64,000 nucleotides of DNA from Methanomethylovorans hollandica DSM 15978 (GCF_000328665.1 NC_019977.1:868001-932000); one strand, 5' to 3'. Counted from the stretch's first letter, positions 52,866 through 62,091 are shown. Translations and numbers: made by a program. The notes: generated from the sequence alone by a model not told the origin.

Positions 52866-53579
52866 ATGAAAGAACATTTTCAGCTTAAGGAGACAATTGT
52901 TACCATTGTGACAGACCGGGAGTCCCATATCAAAAGGGCAAAAGAATCGATACACCACAATCGTGCGGTTCTGGAGAGATTCATTGCCCTTGACCCATTT
53001 TTCAGGTCAACTCTTGAGCCCTATGCTACTGTGGAAAATGTACCGGAAGTGGTGAAAAGAATGATCCTTGCGGGTAATTCCATGGGTATCGGCCCCATGA
53101 GTGCTGTTGCAGGTACTATTGCAGCAATGGCAGTGGAATCTATGGTAGCTGCAGGAGCTACTTTTGCAATTGTTGATAATGGGGGAGACATCGCACTGAT
53201 CAACGACAGGCCTGTAACTATAGGCGTCTATGCAGGTACCTCTCCAGTAAAGGACCTGGCCTTTCAGATGCCTGTCCATGACAATATAACAGGGATCTGT
53301 ACGTCTTCAGGCACTGTAGGTCCATCCATTAGTTTTGGGATGGCCGATGCTGCTATAATTTTTTCCGATGATGTCTCACTGGCCGATGCTGCAGCCACAG
53401 CACTTGGGAATGCAACACAAGTAGGCAAAGAGGCGGTTGAAAAGGCCTTTGACGCTGTGAAACATGTTACTGGTATAAAAGGAGCAGTAGTGATACAGGG
53501 AGAATATATAGGGATGTGGGGTGCCATCCCGGAAATGGTCGAAGCCCATATTGACTACGACTGTATCACTAAAGGTTGA
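52866..53579 (+). CDS. UPF0280 protein (MA1820/MA1715-type)
   Basis: The 237-aa protein has the family pattern [60 protein letters not shown] and [20 protein letters not shown], related to ApbE-like flavin transferases. In Methanosarcina the UPF0280 gene lies beside the MA1821-MA1822 pair and is implicated in sulfur assimilation into homocysteine. Conserved gene order supports the role. Confidence 0.9.
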   Translation: MKEHFQLKETIVTIVTDRESHIKRAKESIHHNRAVLERFIALDPFFRSTLEPYATVENVPEVVKRMILAGNSMGIGPMSAVAGTIAAMAVESMVAAGATFAIVDNGGDIALINDRPVTIGVYAGTSPVKDLAFQMPVHDNITGICTSSGTVGPSISFGMADAAIIFSDDVSLADAAATALGNATQVGKEAVEKAFDAVKHVTGIKGAVVIQGEYIGMWGAIPEMVEAHIDYDCITKG

Positions 53580-53581
53580 TC

Positions 53582-54277
53582 TCACGTCTGGACAGTGGCT
53601 AAGTAGACTTCCTCATAAGGTTGTATCACTACAAAACCTTCGCCTGTAAAGGCCATCTGCAAGCTTTCTCCGCTTGACCTGCCAACCAATGTCTTCAGGG
53701 ATATGTCTGTGCGCAGATCGGGTTGCAGATTACCTGACCATGCAACAGTAGCGTTAGGATCTGTGAATACAGGTCTGTCTTTTGTAACCTGCAGTGTAAG
53801 TGGATCGTAATGTGTAGTGATGGCAACCATACCTTTACCTTCAAGTAGTACATTGAAAAGGCCACCTGACATGAAACCGGCGATCCTTTTCATCATTTTG
53901 ATGTCCCACTTAACGGTTTCCTCAAAAGCAAGCAAGTCGTTACCATTAACATAAATGGATTGCCCGTCCAGTTCAAGTATGGTGACTTTTTTGCCCATCT
54001 CTGCCAGGTATAGCTTGCCTTTCCCTTCAGCTTTAGTAAGGCTTAGTCCCTCCCCTGTAACAGCTTTCTTTACAAGTTTTCCAAGACCATGTTCAAGAAC
54101 GCCTTCCCTTGTGAATCTGATATCTCCGTTGTATGCAACCATGGTGCCTTTCTTGATCCACACTCTGCCATCGAGATTCACTTCAAGCAGGCGGTCGCGC
54201 TCCAGCTCGAAATTACCTTGTCCGAGGTCTTTTTGTCCTGTATTCTCGACAAATTGTTTTATTGAATAACGTCCCAT
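53582..54277 (-). CDS. AIM24-family protein
   Basis: The 231-aa protein has the beta-helix pattern of AIM24/TerD-like proteins: ERDRLLEVNLDGRVWIKKGT, YVNGNDLLAFEETVKWDIKM, ITTHYDPLTLQVTKDRPVFT, VVIQPYEEVYLATVQT. AIM24 is mitochondrial in yeast; bacterial and archaeal members are of unknown function. It converges on the UPF0280 gene. Confidence 0.85.
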   Translation of the reverse strand: MGRYSIKQFVENTGQKDLGQGNFELERDRLLEVNLDGRVWIKKGTMVAYNGDIRFTREGVLEHGLGKLVKKAVTGEGLSLTKAEGKGKLYLAEMGKKVTILELDGQSIYVNGNDLLAFEETVKWDIKMMKRIAGFMSGGLFNVLLEGKGMVAITTHYDPLTLQVTKDRPVFTDPNATVAWSGNLQPDLRTDISLKTLVGRSSGESLQMAFTGEGFVVIQPYEEVYLATVQT

Positions 54278-54427
54278 ATATTACACCGTAGATTAATTTT
54301 TGATAATTATATTTATATCCTATTATTAATATGTTATGGTAAGTACATGTATTGACATATAACAAACACTAATTTCATATAGAGCTAAGATAATAGATTA
54401 TGATATAATAAAATGGAGTGGTAAATA

Positions 54428-54679
54428 ATGGTAAAAGTCACACTGGTTACTGCCCAATGGTGTCATTTTTGTCCGACGGCAAAAAAACTCTGGAGAGAGC
54501 TTAAGGAAAAATTCAATTTTGAATATGCTGAGGTCGATTATGATTCTCCCGAAGGTGAAAAACTTATAGAGAAGTTTTCTATAGTTTCTGTGCCCACTAC
54601 CATAATCGACGATGAGATCGTATTTGTGGGAGTGCCTGATAAAGACAAGGCAAGCAAGACTCTGGAAAAACCAATTTAA
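54428..54679 (+). CDS. Glutaredoxin/thioredoxin-like small protein
   Basis: The 83-aa protein has MVKVTLVTAQWCHFCPTAKK with C-H-F-C, then EKFSIVSVPTTIIDDEIVF with the cis-Pro, a short thioredoxin fold. The thioredoxin reductase gene starts 20 nt later, so this is probably its redox substrate. Start ATG 54428 with GGAGTGG upstream. Confidence 0.9.
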   Translation: MVKVTLVTAQWCHFCPTAKKLWRELKEKFNFEYAEVDYDSPEGEKLIEKFSIVSVPTTIIDDEIVFVGVPDKDKASKTLEKPI

Positions 54680-54699
54680 TTGAAAATCCGGTTATTAAC

Positions 54700-55614
54700 A
54701 TGTATGACCTGATCATAATAGGCGGAGGGCCTGCAGGACTTACCGCGGGTATATATGCAGTAAGATATGGCCTGAACACTATAGTACTTGAGAAGGATGT
54801 GCTGCCCGGGCAGATAGCAGCAACGGACCTAATAGAGAATTATACTGGTTTTACAGCTATCTCGGGTCCTGAGCTCATGCAGCGGTTCAAAGAGCATGCC
54901 CAGACCGTAGGAGTGAAGATCGAGTCTGCCGAGGTATCTTCGATCATATCTGAGGATGGTAGGAAGGTAGTGATGACAGATACTGGGAACCTTGTATCAA
55001 AAGCCTTAGTCATTGCCACCGGTGCCAATCCAAAGAAACTGGGAATCCCGGGAGAGAAGGAGTTTATGGGCAAGGGTGTATCATATTGTGCTACGTGTGA
55101 TGCACCTTTCTACAAAGGGAAAACAGTGATGGTGATCGGGGGTGGAGAATCTGCACTTACAGACGCACTTATCCTTTCCAATATAGTAAAAAAAGTATAT
55201 ATTGTACATAGAAGGGACAAACTGCGAGCTTCCATGATACTGCAGGAAAGAGTATCCAAAAAGCCTAACATTGAGATCATCTGGGATAATGTTCCTGAAG
55301 AGATACAGGGAAAGACCGGTGTTGAGAACATAATTCTACGGAACCTTAAGACAGGAGAAATGAATACATTACCAGTAGAAGGTGTTTTTGTATATATCGG
55401 AATTCTTCCCAACACAGAGTTCATAGATGTAAAAAAGAATAGTTCAGGTTTCATATTGACAAATGAAAAACTGGAGACTTCCGTACAAGGCATCTATGCA
55501 GCGGGAGACTGCAGGGATACAACTATCTGGCAGGTAGTCACGGCAGTTGCAGATGGTGCAGTAGCTGCGGTGTCTGCACATGAATACATTATGAATCTTG
55601 AGCTTGAACAATGA
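54700..55614 (+). CDS. trxB: Thioredoxin reductase
   Basis: The 304-aa flavoprotein has the FAD dinucleotide loop LIIIGGGPAGLTAGIYAVRY, the redox motif CATCDAPFYKGKTV, the second Rossmann loop VMVIGGGESALTDALIL and the C-terminal FAD motif GIYAAGDCRDTTIWQVVTAV. In methanogens the electron donor may be NADPH, F420H2 or ferredoxin; the NADPH-specific HRRDKLRAS (arginine-rich loop) is present, favouring NADPH. Follows the glutaredoxin-like gene. Confidence 0.95.
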   Translation: MYDLIIIGGGPAGLTAGIYAVRYGLNTIVLEKDVLPGQIAATDLIENYTGFTAISGPELMQRFKEHAQTVGVKIESAEVSSIISEDGRKVVMTDTGNLVSKALVIATGANPKKLGIPGEKEFMGKGVSYCATCDAPFYKGKTVMVIGGGESALTDALILSNIVKKVYIVHRRDKLRASMILQERVSKKPNIEIIWDNVPEEIQGKTGVENIILRNLKTGEMNTLPVEGVFVYIGILPNTEFIDVKKNSSGFILTNEKLETSVQGIYAAGDCRDTTIWQVVTAVADGAVAAVSAHEYIMNLELEQ

Positions 55615-55648
55615 ATTTTACAAATTAAATAAAGTAAGGAGAATTAAG

Positions 55649-56068
55649 ATGAACTGCAAAACTAATGCGGATGGTACATCCTGTCTTAAGGTATGCGAAG
55701 ATTCAACTGCTGAGGATCTGGAACCCATAGCAGAGGCCATACATGCTTTGCTTGGCATACCTGTCACCATTAGAAGCCTCAATAATTATGGCATCCGCAT
55801 GGAAAGAGGAGAAGTGGTGGATCGGAATTATACAGGGCCTGTACTGGAAGAAGTTATTAGGGTCAACAAAATAATTCGCATGGTACCTGCAGAAGGAGCT
55901 TATAAAGGAAAAGCAGTAGTAGTGGCACCTATACGTACTCTGGAGGGGAGTGTTATAGGGGCTGTAGGTGTGGTCGATCTGGTTGCAGCCCTTGACATAT
56001 TATCCATGTTCAGGGAATATCCTGGTATCGTTGATGAGGTAGAGGAATCGAAAAAGAAGCTGCAGTGA
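55649..56068 (+). CDS. DUF2111-family protein
   Basis: The 139-aa protein starts at ATG 55649 with TAAGGAG upstream, not at the earlier in-frame codon. It begins MNCKTNADGTSCLKVCEDST and has the DUF2111 body EPIAEAIHALLGIPVTIRSL, VDRNYTGPVLEEVIRVNKII, then VVVAPIRTLEGSVIGAVGVV. DUF2111 is found mainly in methanogens; function unknown. Placed behind trxB. Confidence 0.85.
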   Translation: MNCKTNADGTSCLKVCEDSTAEDLEPIAEAIHALLGIPVTIRSLNNYGIRMERGEVVDRNYTGPVLEEVIRVNKIIRMVPAEGAYKGKAVVVAPIRTLEGSVIGAVGVVDLVAALDILSMFREYPGIVDEVEESKKKLQ

Positions 56069-56082
56069 TCTCTACAGCTAGA

Positions 56083-56292
56083 TTATATCCTTTTTATCTG
56101 CTGATGCTTGACAAACTTCAAAATAATTATGGCTACTATTGATATCGACATGGAAGTGAGTATGACAAGTACCAGACTGCCCTCATCTGCAAACTTCATC
56201 ATCTCATAGAAGAGAAAAGCGCATATGGCAAATCCGGTTATCAGGACAGCAATGAACTGAGAGGTGAAAAGTGTTTCGTTAGTTTTTTCCAT
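56083..56292 (-). CDS. Small two-helix membrane protein
   Basis: The 69-aa protein has two hydrophobic segments (FIAVLITGFAICAFLFYEMM and LVILTSMSISIVAIIILKFV) and a basic end (KHQQIKRI). No family recognised. It is next to the Maf gene. Confidence 0.6.
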   Translation of the reverse strand: MEKTNETLFTSQFIAVLITGFAICAFLFYEMMKFADEGSLVLVILTSMSISIVAIIILKFVKHQQIKRI

Positions 56293-56316
56293 ATGCTTTT
56301 GACAAAGACTTATCCA

Positions 56317-56931
56317 TTATAAGTTTTCTGTTCCAGCAATATCATCAGTCATCTGCAACACATCGATACCAAAATCAAAGAGCACTTTATTAAGTTTGAA
56401 CAGAGGCAATCCCACCACATTAGAGTAGTCACCATCTATTTTTTCTACAATTATAGCTCCTTTTCCCTGTATGGCAAAAGCACCTGCTTTGTCAAGTGGT
56501 TCTGCAGTCTTCACATAAGCTTCAATTTCAGCATTTGACAGCTGTTTGATAACCACATCTGTCTTTTCCCAAAAGCTCGTGCGTCTTTGTGCATCCAGAT
56601 CCATTACAGTTACGCCTGTGATGACACGCACCTTTTTTCCGCTGATCTGCCTTAACATTTCCCTGGCTTTATCCCCCGTATGAGGTTTTCCAAGTATCCT
56701 TTCATCACAAGTTACCACCGTATCCGCCGCAATGACTATTCCTGAACTGATCATAGAGGCGGAATCTTTTGCTTTCTCGATGGAGTTGTGGATGATAAAG
56801 TCAAACGGCTTCATATCAGGTTGAGTTCTTTCATGATAATTGCTTGAAACAACTTTAAAATTGTTTCCTATCAGTTGCCTGAGCAACTCTTTCCTCCTGG
56901 AGGAGGCGGAAGCAAGGAAAATAGCTCTCAT
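56317..56931 (-). CDS. maf: Maf-family nucleotide pyrophosphatase
   Basis: The 204-aa protein has the Maf pattern FLASASSRRKELLRQLIGNN at the start, ISSGIVIAADTVVTCDERIL with the catalytic Asp, LGKPHTGDKAREMLRQISGK, and AFAIQGKGAIIVEKIDGDYS. Maf proteins hydrolyse UTP/dTTP or modified nucleotides. Stands alone. Confidence 0.93.
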   Translation of the reverse strand: MRAIFLASASSRRKELLRQLIGNNFKVVSSNYHERTQPDMKPFDFIIHNSIEKAKDSASMISSGIVIAADTVVTCDERILGKPHTGDKAREMLRQISGKKVRVITGVTVMDLDAQRRTSFWEKTDVVIKQLSNAEIEAYVKTAEPLDKAGAFAIQGKGAIIVEKIDGDYSNVVGLPLFKLNKVLFDFGIDVLQMTDDIAGTENL

Positions 56932-57245
56932 GATGGTAAGAAGTTACAGTGATAATTTAAATCCATAGTGGTAAGATGCAGGGTGGATGAGTATAGAAAC
57001 CTTAAATATAGTCCGATGATATTAAACGGCTGTAATAGCCATGTACATTAGATCATATTCTAATCGCTTGTATACCATACTGCGAATTCATATGGTATTG
57101 TGCAATATTACTATAAGTTAAGCAACCGGGAAATTATCTATAATCCCGTATGTCTGTGTGATAATTTAAAATTATGAAAAGTACTTTTGTGGATATTGAC
57201 CATATGAATGATTATTAATACATGTGAATGAGGAGGAAGAGTATC
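56932..57245. other. Intergenic region, nothing recognised
   Basis: About 310 A/T-rich nt between the divergent maf and 57246 genes. A short GGCT...AGCC inverted repeat (57028-57040) is seen, too weak to name. No gene or tRNA. Confidence 0.4.
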
Positions 57246-57515
57246 ATGAAGAAATTGATCAATGGAAAGTTATACAACACAAAGAAATTAGTACCAATAG
57301 CAAGTTGGGACAATGGGATAGAAATATCAGACACCAGATATTCTGAAGAAACACTGTGTAGGACCAAAACCGGAGAATATATTATATACAGTAAGGATGC
57401 CAGTGGTCTTGATTTAAGAGAGATAACTCCTGAGGATGCTTTTGAATGGCTGCAAAAACATAGCCTTACAGCAAAAGCTGATATAGAATTAATAGAGTCC
57501 GTCAAAAAAGCTTAA
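57246..57515 (+). CDS. Small protein of unknown function (host-like pattern)
   Basis: The 89-aa protein starts at ATG 57246 with GAGGAGG upstream. Pattern: MKKLINGKLYNTKKLVPIAS, then TKTGEYIIYSKDASGLDLRE and ITPEDAFEWLQKHSLTAKA. It resembles short proteins of unknown function with a beta-hairpin followed by a helix. It is followed by two hairpins and a T-run. Confidence 0.65.
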   Translation: MKKLINGKLYNTKKLVPIASWDNGIEISDTRYSEETLCRTKTGEYIIYSKDASGLDLREITPEDAFEWLQKHSLTAKADIELIESVKKA

Positions 57516-57540
57516 AAGACACTTAAATTCGTGGGGTAAT

Positions 57541-57622
57541 TTGCATTTCAGAGGAAATTGCAAGGTATGAATACGTGCAGACCGGATACTTCGGTACCAA
57601 GTGTTCGGTATCCTGTTTTTTT
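57541..57622 (+). terminator. Two hairpins and T-run (terminator or small structured RNA)
   Basis: First hairpin: TTGCATTTC-AGAG-GAAATTGCAA with one bulge (57541-57563). Second: GGATAC (57584-57589) pairs with GTATCC (57608-57613), with an inner ACTT/AAGT pairing, followed by seven T (57616-57622). The second is a good intrinsic terminator of the 57246 gene; the first makes the whole look like a structured RNA. Confidence 0.6.
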
Positions 57623-57679
57623 ACGAAATAAGTGACTCCAGTTTTTAAAAAATACTTTTAAACTATATAACCTTTTTAA

Positions 57680-57751
57680 TGGACTCGGCGGGATTCGAAC
57701 CCGCGGCCTTTACGTTGCGAACGTAACGATCTTCCCCTGATCTACGAGCCC
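57680..57751 (-). tRNA. tRNA-Ala (CGC anticodon)
   Basis: The 72-nt minus-strand cloverleaf has an acceptor stem GGGCTCG/CGAGTCC with discriminator A and the G3-U70 pair that marks alanine tRNAs. The anticodon stem TTACG/CGTAA encloses TTCGCAA with anticodon CGC, reading GCG. The T arm has GGTTCGAATCC. No CCA is encoded at the 3' end. Confidence 0.95.
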
Positions 57752-57783
57752 GAAAAAAAGAAAATACTGAAAAAAGAGAGGTC

Positions 57784-58053
57784 TTAGAGTGGTCTGCCCA
57801 CTTCTGTGACCTGTACGCTCTCAACACCGGGGACACCAGCAAAAGCAGCTTCTACCTGCTCTGTGCCGCCCTCGAGGTCACCTACCATTATGACCATGAT
57901 AAGTGCTTTAAGGCCAAAAGCAACCGGTTCGATCTTTGAACCGAAGAACGTTGCTCCTTCAGGTATCACCGCTTCAAGTTTGATCTTGAGATCTTCAAGA
58001 TCAGTTTCCACACTTTCCGGCATTATCTTAATAGTTGCTGCTACATCACCCAT
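57784..58053 (-). CDS. ef1b: Translation elongation factor 1-beta
   Basis: The 89-aa protein starts at ATG 58053 with GAGGTG five bases upstream. Pattern: MGDVAATIKIMPESVETDLE, AFGLKALIMVIMVGDLEGGT, EAAFAGVPGVESVQVTEVGR, the small archaeal EF-1B beta that exchanges GDP on EF-1A. Behind the tRNA-Ala and coupled to the zinc-finger gene. Confidence 0.95.
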   Translation of the reverse strand: MGDVAATIKIMPESVETDLEDLKIKLEAVIPEGATFFGSKIEPVAFGLKALIMVIMVGDLEGGTEQVEAAFAGVPGVESVQVTEVGRPL

Positions 58054-58062
58054 TTTCACACC

Positions 58063-58230
58063 TCATGGACCTACAAAACCGCATTTTTGGCAGGTGTAGG
58101 GATTGCTCTGCTGTCTGCAGCTCACACATCTTCCTATCTCTGCACCGCATACGGGACATGGGAAGCGGGCAAAACCACGTTCCTCTAAGTTAACTCCACA
58201 TGAAGTACAGTTTATGACCTTGTTTACCAT
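58063..58230 (-). CDS. Small zinc-finger protein (HVO_2753 type)
   Basis: The 55-aa protein has four Cys pairs: [30 protein letters not shown] and [10 protein letters not shown], matching the HVO_2753-type archaeal two-finger protein that sits directly before EF-1 beta in many euryarchaea. Start ATG 58230 with AAGGAG upstream. Its stop lies nine bases before the EF-1 beta start, so the two are translated as a unit. The function is thought to be in ribosome or motility regulation; not shown here. Confidence 0.9.
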   Translation of the reverse strand: MVNKVINCTSCGVNLEERGFARFPCPVCGAEIGRCVSCRQQSNPYTCQKCGFVGP

Positions 58231-58314
58231 TCGATTTCTCCTTCAGTATTTATAAGAGATAATTCACTAATTTCATCAGCATAAGATGATTTGTGTACAT
58301 AATCAGTATACAAT

Positions 58315-58968
58315 TTAAATATTCCCCTTGATAAGAGTACCTATTACAGCTTTCTCCTCAAGAGCGGCAAGCACTCTTTCAGGATACTTGCCGTTGACTA
58401 CCACGCAATCTCTACCCTCCTGCATAAGTAATTCCGGCAGCATCCTGTCCACGCAGCTTTCTCTCATTTCCGTAAGTTTTACAGCATGCACCACTGGTAC
58501 TGTCTCCCCGTTGATACGTACTCCGTCAACATCAGTAACTTTGATCATCCTGGCATTCAGTATTGATGCCACCCATGCAGCAATGCAATCAGAGGTCACA
58601 TCCCATGAGTGAGGCAAAGGATCTCTGTTCAACAGCAGTCTGTAAGGCTTCAGAACAGAAATTCCAGCAACCAGCTCATCCAGATCGTCTGTCATTGCTA
58701 TGCCGCTTTTATCAGACAGGTAATATGCATACTGCTCCATTCCCAGAATAGCCATCCAGTGAGCTGCATCATCACTAATGCATTTATTCTCATGGATATC
58801 TCTGATGTTGTCTGCAAAAACACCACCTCCGGGAACTATCAGTAAAGTGGGCACAGGTGAGTTCATATGCGTTATATGCTCCTGCAAACAGAACAGAAGT
58901 TCGGGAGCAGTTTCTATGAGACTCCCCCCGACTTTAATGACAGTACAATCTTTAACATTTGCAGTCAT
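58315..58968 (-). CDS. mfnE: MfnE, methanofuran synthesis kinase
   Basis: The 217-aa amino-acid-kinase-fold protein has TVIKVGGSLIETAPELL at the start, PTLLIVPGGGVFADNIRDIH, and DVTSDCIAAWVASILNARMI. In Methanocaldococcus MfnE phosphorylates aminomethylfuran phosphate (to the diphosphate) for coupling to tyramine-glutamate. Last of the mfnD-mfnF-mfnE group; the spacing is 9 nt after mfnF. Confidence 0.9.
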   Translation of the reverse strand: MTANVKDCTVIKVGGSLIETAPELLFCLQEHITHMNSPVPTLLIVPGGGVFADNIRDIHENKCISDDAAHWMAILGMEQYAYYLSDKSGIAMTDDLDELVAGISVLKPYRLLLNRDPLPHSWDVTSDCIAAWVASILNARMIKVTDVDGVRINGETVPVVHAVKLTEMRESCVDRMLPELLMQEGRDCVVVNGKYPERVLAALEEKAVIGTLIKGNI

Positions 58969-58977
58969 GTTTTTTTG

Positions 58978-59958
58978 TTATCGTAGATCTGTAATTCTTT
59001 CCATCATCCTGGCTGCAGCATAGGCAGGAAATACGTCAGATATCTCTTTTTCCCATTTCTCAGCCACGGAAATGCACTCCATTCCAAGTCTTTCCGCAGC
59101 TTCGATTATCATGAATTCCCCAACGCCTGCAGCAACTACTCTGCATATATCATGTTCCTTGGATACAGTAGATATCGCCTCAGCAAGCAGTTTTATCTGC
59201 TTTTCCTTTACCTGACGTGCAATTTGTATTATTTCATTCTCTGATATCTCTTCCAGGTCCGCACATACAAGCCTTGCAAGTCTTCTCATGGTTTCAAGCC
59301 TGCTTTTTCCCGCCCCATCTGCAGTCGTACAGGTATATGCTTCCGGAATGATATCTCCAAGCAGCAGATAAACATCACCTGTTGTAGCGAAGAGTTCAGA
59401 GGAAACTCTGCATATACCCTGTTCCAGTTCAACTTTGTCTACCAGAGTAGCAACATTGGTACGCAATGTACCCATATACACCAGTTCACTTGCAAGCAAT
59501 CTCTTAAAATCGGTTTTTGATGCCACATGTTTTGAACTGATTATAGGGATTATATCGCTTGTAGTACTTCCAACATCCACGAAGATGCAATCCCCTATCT
59601 CCTCGCCGATCAGTCTTGAAGAAGCTGCCCAGTTTGCTGCAGCAAGGTTACGCAGATCATCACCCTGTTTAAAAATATCGCCATTGGTATCTATGTAAGA
59701 CACCTCGCACCCAAATGCATCTTCTGTAGCCCGCATGATAAATTTAAGTCCATGCACCTTGTCTTCAAAGCAATCGGCAAGTTCGCCAGTTATGACCACT
59801 CCGAGGATATCGGGTTTAATCCTTTTAGCTATATCTTGAAGTGTTTGTGGAAGGGTAGTATCTTTCCACAGTGGCAGATAGTGTATTTCTACTGTAGTGC
59901 CATCAGAAGTAGCTATTTTTGTATTTGCCCCCCCTATGTCTATTCCAAGGCATTTCAT
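58978..59958 (-). CDS. mfnF: MfnF, methanofuran core-joining enzyme (hydantoinase-like fold)
   Basis: The 326-aa ASKHA-fold protein has GIDIGGANTKIATSDG at the start, ILGVVITGELADCFEDKVHG, and IFVDVGSTTSDIIPIISSKH. MfnF joins the aminomethylfuran diphosphate with gamma-glutamyltyramine. Its ATG overlaps the mfnD stop by 4 nt. It is related in fold to the hydantoinase-like protein at 43899 but much shorter. Confidence 0.92.
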   Translation of the reverse strand: MKCLGIDIGGANTKIATSDGTTVEIHYLPLWKDTTLPQTLQDIAKRIKPDILGVVITGELADCFEDKVHGLKFIMRATEDAFGCEVSYIDTNGDIFKQGDDLRNLAAANWAASSRLIGEEIGDCIFVDVGSTTSDIIPIISSKHVASKTDFKRLLASELVYMGTLRTNVATLVDKVELEQGICRVSSELFATTGDVYLLLGDIIPEAYTCTTADGAGKSRLETMRRLARLVCADLEEISENEIIQIARQVKEKQIKLLAEAISTVSKEHDICRVVAAGVGEFMIIEAAERLGMECISVAEKWEKEISDVFPAYAAARMMERITDLR

Positions 59959-60872
59959 TTGAAATCCTCCTTTGTAAAGGAGTATTCTGCAGCCATGTAT
60001 ACAAAATCAGGTAATTCTCCTAGCCTGTTCTTAAGCAGCAGGTCAGCGATCTCTACATCCATTACCTTGCATATCCCATAAACCGATGTGGTTGGCCTGG
60101 GGTTCACATCTACCACATATGGTGTTCCATCATACACTATGTCCACACCTGTATAACCTCTGCACCCTAATACCTTAGAAGCTTCCACGGCTGCTTTGAA
60201 GAGCTCCTCTTTGTAAGGAGGTGAAAAACAAACTGTATTACCTTTGTATTCAATATGGAGCCCAGAAGGATCATTAACATCCATGAATTCAATAAGTTGT
60301 TTGTTAGCACAAAGTGGTAATGTTTTTTCTCCTGCTATAAGACTCACACTTAGATGTTCCCCGTTTATGAACTCAGTTGCAATGGACCCAGCAGGCACCT
60401 CGGCATCTTGAGTGAGATATGTTGCTTCAGAGGCGCATCCGAATCTGGGTTTTACCACACATTTCGCTTCAGATCCATTTTCAAGGATGCGAGGAGCAGC
60501 TATATTGTGCCTGAGCAGCGCTTCAGTGCATTTTACTTTATCTGCACATAAAGCAATTGCTTCAGGTGTGGAACCCAGGTTAAGCGTGTTCATCTCTATG
60601 AGATCAGTAAGCTCCGCCAGGATCTCATCAGGCCCTATCACAAGTCCGGCATCACTTTTTTTTGCTTCAGCTTCTATGATCATTCTGAAATTGTCTTCAG
60701 TTGAAACGATGGCATTTCCCCTAGGTAATAGAGGACCTGAGGTCAAATATGTAACTTCATGACCCAGCCTTGCGAAACTGCTGACAAGGGTTTTAAGCAT
60801 AGACCTGCCTTCAAGGAAAAAAGTACCACCCATGCCTGTACCCATTGCATATTCTGCAAGTAGTATCTTCAT
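59955..60872 (-). CDS. mfnD: MfnD, tyramine-L-glutamate ligase
   Basis: The 305-aa ATP-grasp ligase has MKILLAEYAMGTGMGGTFFL at the start, the ATP-binding KCVVKPRFGCASEATYLT, and GYTGVDIVYDGTPYVVDVNP with the metal-binding Asp and Asn. It makes gamma-glutamyltyramine for methanofuran. First gene of the operon; a TATA-like element upstream (TTAGATATATTACT, around 60890-60903) is plausible. Confidence 0.92.
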   Translation of the reverse strand: MKILLAEYAMGTGMGGTFFLEGRSMLKTLVSSFARLGHEVTYLTSGPLLPRGNAIVSTEDNFRMIIEAEAKKSDAGLVIGPDEILAELTDLIEMNTLNLGSTPEAIALCADKVKCTEALLRHNIAAPRILENGSEAKCVVKPRFGCASEATYLTQDAEVPAGSIATEFINGEHLSVSLIAGEKTLPLCANKQLIEFMDVNDPSGLHIEYKGNTVCFSPPYKEELFKAAVEASKVLGCRGYTGVDIVYDGTPYVVDVNPRPTTSVYGICKVMDVEIADLLLKNRLGELPDFVYMAAEYSFTKEDFK

Positions 60873-60983
60873 GAAAGGTCCAATCGTTTTATTAGATATA
60901 TTACTAGCGAGTAAGAAATTGGTGTAATTATTCGATAATCAATAAATACTATCATTCACATCTTGGCTATCCAAGGGATGAAT

Positions 60984-61394
60984 ATGGGAATATTATCTGA
61001 AAATCCGTTTGCACAGGCCATAGCAATATCCACTTCCATGGCACTGTTCATGATAGGTGTTGCAATGGGTATTATGACAATGCTCAGTACAAAGTCTACA
61101 CCTCTTCCTTTTGCTGTGATACTTTTGATCTTTGCTGTCATATTCATTGCATCATCTGTATTTTTTGAGAATAGAGGTGCTGATCACGTAGGCTCACTTA
61201 TGGGCGGGGGCATAGCAGGATTTGCTGTAACATTTGCTATAATCGCTTTTTTCACAGGCATATCCTTCGCTGCCCAGGGAGGCATACAGGGAATAGGATG
61301 GGAAAGAATGGTATCGGCTCTCGCCATTTGCATGATCTCAAGCATGCTGATAATAAAAGCCGTGAAGTATAAGATAAGCGGGCAATATCTCTAA
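60984..61394 (+). CDS. Four-helix membrane protein of unknown function
   Basis: The ~136-aa protein starts at ATG 60984 with AAGGGA upstream (an in-frame TTG 21 nt earlier lacks this). Four helices: AQAIAISTSMALFMIGVAMG, FAVILLIFAVIFIASSVFF, GIAGFAVTFAIIAFFTGISF and MVSALAICMISSMLIIKAVK. No family recognised. Located before the grpE-dnaK pair in the same direction but probably independent. Confidence 0.65.
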   Translation: MGILSENPFAQAIAISTSMALFMIGVAMGIMTMLSTKSTPLPFAVILLIFAVIFIASSVFFENRGADHVGSLMGGGIAGFAVTFAIIAFFTGISFAAQGGIQGIGWERMVSALAICMISSMLIIKAVKYKISGQYL

Positions 61395-61436
61395 ATCCTG
61401 TATTCTTCTTTTTGGAGATGTACACCTGCCAAAAAG

Positions 61437-61446
61437 TATTTATAGA
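61437..61446 (+). promoter_or_regulatory. TATA-box promoter for grpE-dnaK
   Basis: TATTTATAGA lies 61-70 nt upstream of ATG 61507. No CIRCE element was found; heat regulation, if any, would be by an archaeal mechanism. Confidence 0.4.
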
Positions 61447-61506
61447 ATATCAAACAATCATAAGCATTGTAGACACACAACCGTACACTAAAAGAGGAAT
61501 GTAAAG

Positions 61507-62091
61507 ATGGACGAAGGATTGGGAAACACCGAAGAAATGAAACCCAAAACCAGTGATAATGATGTGAAGGATGATGTGTCAGTTACGAATGACGCGCCAT
61601 CTTTGGAGGATCAGCTGCGTATGAGAGACGAAGAGGTAGCACAGATAAAGGACAGGCTCTTACGTCTGACCGCAGAGTTCGATAACTTCAGGAAACGCAC
61701 AGCACGAGAAAAAGAAGAGTTCCGTAAATTTGCTTCAGAGGAGCTTCTTCTTGAACTTGTTGAAGTTTATGATAACTTTGAACGTGCCCTGGAATCTGCA
61801 AAGAACACAGATGATGTTAGCTCCGTAGTGAAAGGTGTGGAAATGGTCTTCAAGCAGTTCGTTTCCATCCTGGAGAAAGAAGGTCTTCAAAAGATGGAAT
61901 GTGTGGGTACGGAATTCAATCCCCATGAACATGAGGCCATGATGCATATAGAGCATCCTGATCATGAAGAAAATACCATTGTAGAAGTATACAGACCTGG
62001 ATATTATCTTCATTCCAGAGTGCTGAGGCCCGCTGCTGTGACTGTGTCAAAGCTTCCCGAACTGTCGCTGGAAGATAAGGATTGCAAGTAA
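61507..62091 (+). CDS. grpE: Nucleotide exchange factor GrpE
   Basis: The 194-aa protein has a Glu/Asp-rich N-terminus, a long helix RDEEVAQIKDRLLRLTAEFD, and the conserved LRLTAEFDNFRKRTAREKEE, then ELVEVYDNFERALESA and the C-terminal beta domain YLHSRVLRPAAVTVSKLPEL. It releases ADP from DnaK. The dnaK gene starts 91 nt downstream, the usual archaeal grpE-dnaK order, acquired from bacteria in methanogens. Confidence 0.97.
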   Translation: MDEGLGNTEEMKPKTSDNDVKDDVSVTNDAPSLEDQLRMRDEEVAQIKDRLLRLTAEFDNFRKRTAREKEEFRKFASEELLLELVEVYDNFERALESAKNTDDVSSVVKGVEMVFKQFVSILEKEGLQKMECVGTEFNPHEHEAMMHIEHPDHEENTIVEVYRPGYYLHSRVLRPAAVTVSKLPELSLEDKDCK

